Assembly: GCF_029407905.1 (NCBI RefSeq)
Contig: NC_073637.1
Coordinates: 49,290,501-49,354,500, forward strand
Length of the DNA stretch: 64,000 nucleotides
From: Bubalus kerabau
Taxonomy: Eukaryota; Chordata; Mammalia; Artiodactyla; Bovidae
Reading direction: 5' to 3'
Below are positions 58,160 to 64,000 of this stretch, in pieces. The notes under the pieces were generated by a model. It was not told the DNA's origin and made no database searches. It saw only the letters and a list, made by a program, of their open reading frames with translations. The translations under genes and the position numbers were made by a program. Positions within the stretch are counted from its first letter, which is position 1, and each line of letters starts with the position of its first letter.

Positions 58160-59280
58160 CAGTTCAGTTCAGTTCAGTCGCTCAGTTGTGTCCGACTCTT
58201 TGCGACCCCATGAATCGCAGCACGCCAGGCCTCCCTGTCTCCGGTGAACTCCCGGAGTTCTCCCAGACTCACGTCCATCGAGTCAGCGATGCCATCCAGC
58301 CATCCCATCCTCTGTCATCCCCTTCTCCTCCTGCCCCCAATCCCTCCCAGCATCAGAGTCTTTTCCATTGAGTCAACTCTTCTCATGAGGTGGCCAAAGT
58401 ACTGGAGTTTCAGCTTTAGCATCATTCCTTCCAAAGAAATCCCAGGGCTGATCTCCTTCAGAATGGACTGGTTGGATCTCCTTGCAGTCCAAGGGACTCT
58501 CAATCATCTTCTCCAGCACCACAGTTCAAAAGCATCAATTCTTTGGCACTCAGCCTTCTTCACAGTCCAACTCTCACATCCATACATGACCACAGGAAAA
58601 ACCATAGCCTTGACTAGACGGACCTTTGTTGGCAAAGTAATGTCTCTGCTTTTCAATATGCTATCTAGATTGGTCATAACTTTCCTGCCAAGGAGTAAGC
58701 GTCTTTTAATTTCATGGCTGCAGTCACCATCTGTAGTGATTTTGGAGCCCAGAAAAATAAAGTCTGACACTGTTTCCACTGTTTCCCCATCTATTTCCCA
58801 TGAAGTGATGGGACCGGATGCCATGATCTTCATTTTCTGAATGTTGAGCTTTAAGCCAACTTTTTCACTCTCCACTTTTACTTTCATCAAGAGGCTTTTT
58901 AGTTCCTCTTCACTTTCTGCCATAAGGGTGGTGTCATCTGCATATCTGAGGTTATTGATATTTCTCCCGGCAATCTTGATTCCAGCTGGTGCTTCTTCCA
59001 GTCCAGTGTTTCTCATGATGTACTCTGCATATAAGTTAAATAAGCAGGGTGACAATATACAGCCTTGACCTACTCCTTTTCCTATTTGGAACCAGTCTGT
59101 TGTTCCATGTCCAGTTCTCACTGTTGCTTCCTGACCTGCATGCAAATTTCTCAAGAGGCAGATCAGGTGGTCTGGTATTCCCATCTCTTGAAGAATTTTC
59201 CACAGTTTATTGTGATCCACACAGTCAAAGGCTTTGGCATAGTCAATAAAGCAGAAATAGATGTTTTTCTGGAACTCTCA
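58160..59280 (-). mobile_element. BovB LINE, 5'-truncated
   Basis: Contains the C-terminal reverse transcriptase, open for 238 codons (59220-58504), with the catalytic YADD at 58933-58944, and the 3' end with a gttca pentamer repeat at 58160-58178. It is collinear with the copy at 31205 and lies in the SLC30A8 intron in the same orientation as the gene. Confidence 0.94.
58504..59220 (-). pseudogene. BovB reverse transcriptase remnant
   Basis: A 238-codon frame with 'GCILSPCLFNLYAEYIM' and 'LRYADDTTLMAE' motifs. It lacks the endonuclease and N-terminal RT, and a frameshift near 58504 separates it from the C-terminal 62-codon frame (58503-58315). It is a dead transposon protein. Confidence 0.88.
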
Positions 59281-59444
59281 CTCTGTGAGTCAGTGGTCAG
59301 CCACATCCCATAATTTTGACCCTCCCCCCTTTTAAGTAGAGTAATGTAACATTTCATTTCCCAGACTTCAGTTATTTACATACACAATTTATGATTTTTG
59401 CTATATCCACATGCCCCCTGTCTCATTGGCAACTTAACACTCTA

Positions 59445-59824
59445 CTCTTTTATTGAGGTATGGTTGATGGACAAAGTTATATTAAATTTCAGGTGTATGA
59501 GATAGTGATTCAAAATTTTTTAAAGTTATATTCCATTTATAGTTATTGCAAAATGTTGGGTAGATTCCCTGTGCTGTATAGTATATCCTTGTAGCTTATT
59601 TAATGTATAACAGCTTGTACCTCTTAATCTCCTATCCCTATCATGCTCCTCCTCCTTCCCTCTCCCCTACTTTGTTTTATTTTTTAGATTCCACATATAA
59701 GTGGCATCATATAGTATTTTTCATTCTCTGTCTGGTTTATTTCACTTAGTAGAATGTCCTCCCTGTCCATCCATGTTGATGCAAATGGCAAATTTCCGCT
59801 TTTATTATGGCTAAGTAGTATTCC

Positions 59825-59860
<36 letters not shown>

Positions 59861-60015
59861 CGCGCGCACGTGCGCCCATCTTATCTTTATCACCTCATCT
59901 GTTGATGGACACTTTAGGTTACTTCTATATCGTGGAAATTAAAATATTGTTGCTATGAACATTGGGTGCATGTATTAACATTATCTTTACCTAAACTCAT
60001 TTTTTATACTTACCT
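59445..60015 (-). repeat. L1 LINE 3' end, antisense
   Basis: 'ttattgaggtatggttgatgg', 'aggtgtatgagatagtgattc', 'ttccacatataagtggc', 'catccatgttgatgcaaatgg' and 'ggctaagtagtattccattg' are the complement of an L1 3' UTR. An alternating TG/CG tract interrupts it. Confidence 0.8.
59827..59876. repeat. (TG)n(CG)n alternating purine-pyrimidine tract
   Basis: About 13 tg units followed by gcgtgcgcgcgcacgtgcgc. It is alternating purine/pyrimidine throughout. Confidence 0.92.
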
Positions 60016-60086
60016 TCTTCCTAAACAAAGTTATCCATGAAATTATATGTTTGATGTACTAGTTGATTTTCACCTATATGTCTGTG

Positions 60087-60351
60087 GCTGCTGCTGCTAA
60101 GTCACTTCAGTCATGTCCGATGCTGTGCGACCCCATAGACGACAGCCCACCAGGCTCCCCCGTCCCTGGGATTCTCCAGGCAAGAACACTGGAGTGGGTT
60201 GCCATTTCCTTCTCCAATGCAAGAATGTGAAAAGTGAAAGTGAAGTCGCTGAGTCTTGTCCGACTCTTAGCGACCCCATGGCCTGCGGCCCACCAGGCTC
60301 CTCCATCCATGGGATTTTCCAGGTAAGAGTACTGGAGTGGGGTGCCATTAG
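60087..60351 (-). repeat. Bov-A2 SINE
   Basis: Reverse-oriented dimer, with gctgctgctgc (tail complement) at left and both monomers present. Confidence 0.93.
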
Positions 60352-60871
60352 GTGCTGCCTAATATGGTAGCCATCGATCCAATGTGGCTGTTTAAATTTA
60401 AAGTAAAATTAAATATCCAGTTTTTCACTAGCACTAGCCACATTTAAGTTGCTCCATGGCCATAGTGTACTATCTATTGTACAACATTTCTCTTGAAACA
60501 GAGAGTTCTGTTGAGCAGCCCTGGCCTTCTGGAGTGTCAGTTCTCACTGACCTCCGTGGCCAGGAGGAGAAAGTTCAAGTAGCAATCTAAATTCTGAGTC
60601 CTCCCTGTGTTTACAAAACAGCTTTGACCAATGGTATCAGAAAGGGTAAAATACATGTAAAAATTTATGAGGATCAATGATGGGTACTCAGTCAAAGGTA
60701 CATGTTTGCCAAATGTAGCCCTATTAGGGACTGAAGAGCATCTTTAACTCACAATGTCACCAAGTCCTTTTATTGATGTTTATTTCCTCAATTCTCCCTC
60801 TCCCTCTCTTTCTCTGAATGTTAAAGGAAAGACAGTGCAAAACACCTCTGATGATAAATTATTTGGCATGA
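60352..60871. other. SLC30A8 intron, no feature seen
   Basis: Unique-looking intronic DNA. No repeat or exon recognised. Confidence 0.5.
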
Positions 60872-61030
60872 AATTGTTGTTATTGTTCAGTCAAACCAAA
60901 TCATGTCCAACTCTTTGCAACCCCGTGGACTGCAGCATGCCAGGCTTCTCTGTCCCTCACCATCTCCCGGAGATTGCTCAACTTCATGTCCTTTGCGTCA
61001 GAAATGGCACTCAACCATCTCATCTCATGA
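60872..61030 (-). repeat. BovB LINE 3'-end stub
   Basis: Starts gttgttattgttcagtc and follows the BovB 3' order to 'caaccatctcatctc'. Confidence 0.75.
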
Positions 61031-62003
61031 AATTAGAACTTTCTATCATTCTAAGCGTGAAAAACCACAGTTCATAATCACCAGGCTACAACCTGTGGTC
61101 TGCGTCTAGTGGCACCTTTTAGTGAAGGCTGTCTGTGTTAGCATGTTGGCCAAAGCCCTGCCCTCAGGTCTCTTTCACGTTGATCTTCTCAACTGGTGTG
61201 AAAATATGGAGTTGTAACTCTTAGTATAAATGATTTTTACATTCATCCAGAAGCTCCTCTTATTCCTCTGACATAAGAAATAATACAAAGGAGGAGAAGT
61301 AGAGAGGCAGTATGTGTTGAAGAGATGGGTGGACTGTAAAAATGAGCCACAGTAAAAATTTGCTGGACTGTAAAGCCCCATCATGCCTGGTCCCCTTCCT
61401 AGACAAGAGCAAGCCACCACCCATCAAAGACCCAGCTCTAGGAAGAGACGAAAAGTAAACTTTCCTCCCCTCTTCCTCCTCTTCCTTCTCCTTTTCTTAT
61501 GGTTGTTGATGGTTGTTTAAACAAGATATCCAGCTGAGCCATCCACTGAATGGCTAAATGCCATGTGAACTGGAAAGTCCATATTCTATTCCCAACCCCT
61601 CTATGGGAAGTTCTTCAGTCTTTCCAACTCTCTGGGCTCTCTGTGCTTGATTTTGCAAAATGTCAGAAGCTTCACCCCACCCTCTCTCCCAGATGCCAAG
61701 TCGTTTAATGAATAACATCGTGGCTGTTACCACACACTGAGATTCTTGGGCTGAGGTGGCTGCTAAAATGACGCGCGTGTTCCTGTTGCCCCATTGGTGT
61801 AGAGGTAGCCGCCATGAATCTGGCTATTAGTGGCGTTAGCACTGAGAGCACACAGCCCCATATGCATGTCTATTTCACTCCGTGCACCAGAGGTGTGCCT
61901 CTAAGGGATTTTCAAACAAAGCTTTGCTTCACCCCTTCCATTTTTGTCCTTGATTGGACTCTGCAGCATTACTCTGCCTCGATGCTCAGTTAATGAACTA
62001 TAC
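61031..62003. other. SLC30A8 intron next to exon 3
   Basis: Repeat-poor intronic DNA. A tgtttaaac motif near 61515 resembles a forkhead site, but I do not call it functional. Confidence 0.45.
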
Positions 62004-62150
62004 CTGCTCGGCGCCATCCAAAGGTTAGCCGCTTGGAGGGGGGCTTTGATGACAACCACAAGGAGAAGAGACTGAGCAGGAAACTGGTCAGGTCAATTAA
62101 GAGATGGGCAGCATCCGTGATGACAGCAAGACTCCCAGCAACATGCCCAC
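62004..62150 (-). CDS. SLC30A8: SLC30A8 exon 3, acceptor site lost
   Basis: 147 nt encoding human residues 91 (split) to 140 (split): helix 2 with the zinc site 'DAAHLLID' (human H106/D110), the loop, and 'LFSLWLSSKPPSKRLTFGW'. The invariant FGWHR motif reads FGWRR (His to Arg, human position 137). The donor GCAG|GTATAG is canonical. The left edge of the exon follows 'ccccCTTG' with no AG, so the acceptor seems lost. The nearest upstream AG (about 62215) lacks a good pyrimidine tract. Confidence 0.9.
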
Positions 62151-62152
62151 CA
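62151..62152 (-). other. SLC30A8: Missing AG at SLC30A8 exon 3 acceptor
   Basis: The minus strand reads TATCCCCCTTG|GTGGGCATG. The phase and the conserved protein place the exon start at 62150, where an AG is expected but TG is present. Confidence 0.7.
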
Positions 62153-62159
62153 AGGGGGA

Positions 62160-62711
62160 TACAGAATAGGAAATGGGTTAGGGCCCCACGGTGCCACCAG
62201 ATCATATGTGTACTAACCACAGTTTGGTGAAAACGCCTCAGACTCACAGAACTGAAGACGAGAAAGGGTCTTAACTTGGATATAATCTACGTTGTTTTGA
62301 CAAGTAAGGAAACTGAGATGGAGAGGGTGAGTAGAATTTGAACATGTAGAAATGAATTGCACAAAAGAGGCCATTCCTGGGAGAGCTATAAAGTACAGAG
62401 ATTAGAAAGTGGGGCACATTTGAAGAACATTCCAGTTAGATTGGGGCAAAAGGATTCAAAAAGGGAAGTATAATAGGATGAGACTGGAGAGGTGCAGGCT
62501 GGATTGAAAGGGTCTCCAGACTGAGGGCCTGGACTTTGTCTGTAAACCGGATGACACAGTCCGGCCCACTGATGTGTTATTGTTTGATGTGTAATTTTAC
62601 CGTAGTCTTCACTACTTCCTTCTGCTCCATTAGTTTATCTTAACCACCTGGGCTTGAAATGAATATTGGGGAGGAGTAAGAAGAAAAGACAGGCACCTGC
62701 CAATGAGATCC
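62160..62711. other. SLC30A8 intron 2, no exon seen
   Basis: I searched both strands for the preceding coding exon and do not see it. The sequence is purine-rich and unique-looking. Confidence 0.5.
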
Positions 62712-63335
62712 TTTTAAAAAATGTTTATTCTATATTGGAACATAATTGATTTACAATATTGTGTTAGTTTCAAGTGTGCAGCAAAATGACTTAGTTGTTC
62801 ACATACATATACCTATTCTTTTTCAGATTCTTTTCCCATATAGATTATTATGGAATATTGAGTAGAGTTCCCTGTGCCATACAGTAGGTCCTTATTGATC
62901 ATCTATCCTATATATAGTAGTGTATTTATGTTAATCCCAAACTCCTAATTTATCTCCCCCTGGCTTCCCTGGTGGCTCAGACAGTAAAGCGTCTGCCTGC
63001 AACACAAGAGACCCAGGTTCAATCCCTGGGTCAGGAACATCTCCTGGAGAAGGAAATGGCAGCCCACTCCAGTATTCTTGCCTGGAAAATCCCATGACAG
63101 AGGAGTTTGGCAGGCTACAGCCCATGGCGTCTCAAGGAGTCAGACACGGCTGAGCAACTGACACACACACCTTCCCCCTTGGTAGCCATAAGTTTATCTT
63201 CTGTGTCTGCAAGACTGTTTCTGTTCTGTAAATAAGTTCATTTGTATCATGTTTTTAGATTCCATGTGTAAATAATATCATATGATATTTCACTTTCTCA
63301 GACTTATTTCACTTGGTATGATCTTCTTGAATGCA
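62712..63335 (-). repeat. L1 LINE 3' end, antisense, split by a SINE
   Basis: Complement of L1 3' UTR (62712-62962 and 63172-63335): 'ataattgatttacaatattg', 'gtgttagtttcaagtgtgc', then 'tatcatatgatatttcac' after the insertion. A Bov-tA sits between the halves. Confidence 0.78.
62963..63171 (+). repeat. Bov-tA SINE nested in L1
   Basis: Complete copy, from ggcttccctggtggctcag to gagcaactgacacacac. The imperfect tccccct flanks may be its target-site duplication. Confidence 0.92.
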
Positions 63336-64000
63336 GCAGCAATCCAGTAAAGCATAGGAAGGGAACCCAGACCATAGGAGACCCGCCTTGTTGTCTGTTT
63401 GGTTTGTTCCCTGCACTCCCGTTTAGTTCTCCATTGAGAAAAGACCTCCAACCTCTAAAACAGAAGTCAAAGAGCAGCTTTGTCTTTTCTCAAACAGGGC
63501 TTGTTGCTTGAGTGCAATAACTTTTATTGCTCTTGTTCCATCTTCCCAGCAAAGCGCTTCTGCTGATGGATTAGTCCTCCCGAAGCTGTTTATCGCCCTG
63601 TGTATTGCAAAGTGGTGGAGTCTGTCAGTCATCAGCCCCTCCATCATCAGACTCACCTTGTCTCAACTAATGATTTTAAAAAATTACATATAAGGTTCAT
63701 AATTGCAGTAATCCCCACAGATTGCTGGCTCTAGCTGTAGTTAATAACTGGTTTGTCAAAGTTTAATGGTCTGAAGCAAAATCATCTTCAAGCTTGTTAC
63801 TGAGCCGTCAGGGCAAAAATCGGAATGATTCATTAGCCAAAAAGCAACATTTTGCTAACAAATCAGTTGTCCTTCCAATTATCCTCTAATGTTGCTCTGT
63901 CTGCCAAACTTGGGCCTGATAATAAAGCTGTGTTAATAATGCATTATTTCTTCCCAGAGGAATGACTACATGCAGATAAGCAGCATGCTACAATCTTAGC
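63336..64000. promoter_or_regulatory. SLC30A8: Candidate intronic enhancer of SLC30A8
   Basis: Repeat-free sequence with many TAAT/ATTA homeodomain cores (63570-63573, 63668-63671, 63683-63686, 63700-63703, 63709-63712, 63764-63767), gttaataac at 63740-63748 and gttaataatgcatta at 63932-63946 (HNF1-like half-sites), and tcaaag at 63756-63761 (TCF/LEF-like). It lies upstream of exon 3, in intron 2, where a PDX1-responsive islet enhancer is known in other mammals. The match is by motif and position only. Confidence 0.4.

Larger units (their letters stand above)
43501..64000 (-). pseudogene. SLC30A8: SLC30A8 (zinc transporter ZnT8), 3' part, probably disrupted
   Basis: ZnT8 is a cation-diffusion-facilitator antiporter that loads Zn2+ into insulin granules of pancreatic beta cells. 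Six exons on the minus strand encode the equivalent of human residues 91-369, from membrane helix 2 to the C-terminal stop. The N-terminal exons lie to the right of the window. Zinc-site residues equivalent to H106, D110, H220 and D224 are present. Three features argue against a normal transcript: no AG acceptor at exon 3, a 1-nt deficit in exon 4 that shifts the frame, and a GC donor at exon 7. The remaining exons are open and conserved, so inactivation would be recent. It may instead be a working gene with sequence errors or rare splicing. The gene identity is certain and the pseudogene status is inference. Intron sizes seen are about 4.6, 4.3, 2.4, 5.3 and 1.3 kb. Confidence 0.65.

Noticed and set aside
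1..64000. CRISPR, prophage, operon or other prokaryotic system
   Set aside because: Ruminant SINE/LINE content and a split mammalian gene show nuclear mammalian DNA; short tandem repeats here are microsatellites.
62160..64000. Missing SLC30A8 exon 2 inside the window
   Set aside because: Scanned the minus strand for the helix 1 coding block and did not find it; it most likely lies beyond the right edge.

Overview
The window is ordinary nuclear DNA of a ruminant (bovid-type) mammal. I base this on the interspersed repeats: many copies of the ruminant SINEs Bov-tA and Bov-A2, tRNA-Glu-derived CHR-type SINEs, three sizeable BovB (RTE-clade) LINE copies plus several BovB 3' stubs, and L1 3' ends of the bovine type. 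I cannot name the species from sequence alone. There are no bacterial-style operons, CRISPR arrays or viral genomes.

The only host gene I recognise is SLC30A8, the zinc transporter ZnT8 of insulin granules, on the minus strand. Six of its exons lie at 62150-62004, 57448-57296, 52949-52799, 50442-50337, 45067-44933 and 43646-43501. By the human numbering I know, these are coding exons 3 to 8, residues about 91-369, with the stop codon at 43501-43503. The N-terminal exons lie beyond the right edge. The left 43 kb looks intergenic, downstream of SLC30A8, and is densely filled with SINEs and L1/BovB fragments.

The most interesting observation is that SLC30A8 looks damaged here although its protein sequence is otherwise well preserved. 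Exon 3 lacks an AG acceptor where one is expected (TTG instead of an AG). Exon 4 is 153 nt where the flanking phases require 154, so joining exon 3 to exon 4 shifts the frame and reaches a stop at 57407-57405. Exon 7 must use a GC donor to stay in frame, while a strong-looking GT donor 4 nt downstream would shift it. A conserved zinc-ligand His (human H137) reads Arg. Together these suggest a recent unitary pseudogene or an unusual allele. Assembly error must be excluded, because each lesion is one or a few bases.

The zinc-site residues in membrane helices 2 and 5 (H106, D110, H220, D224), the C-terminal cysteines C361/C364 and the Arg equivalent to human R325 are all present. Intron sequence at the far right (63336-64000) is free of recognisable repeats and rich in TAAT-type homeodomain cores. 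It is a candidate for the islet enhancer known from SLC30A8 intron 2.

Repeat layout: Bov-tA copies at 1545, 3458, 9979, 13371, 15570, 16662, 25107, 27647, 28325, 29769, 30208, 42975, 48079, 48724, 52123, 53186, 56503 and 62963; Bov-A/Bov-A2 copies at 2938, 4103, 8878, 17498, 17814, 24093, 42808, 48444 and 60087; CHR-type copies at 1893, 5095, 7978, 13025, 18325, 24787, 41958 and 50692; BovB at 26860, 31205 and 58160; L1 pieces throughout. Short open reading frames scattered over the window are almost all SINE or LINE translations.
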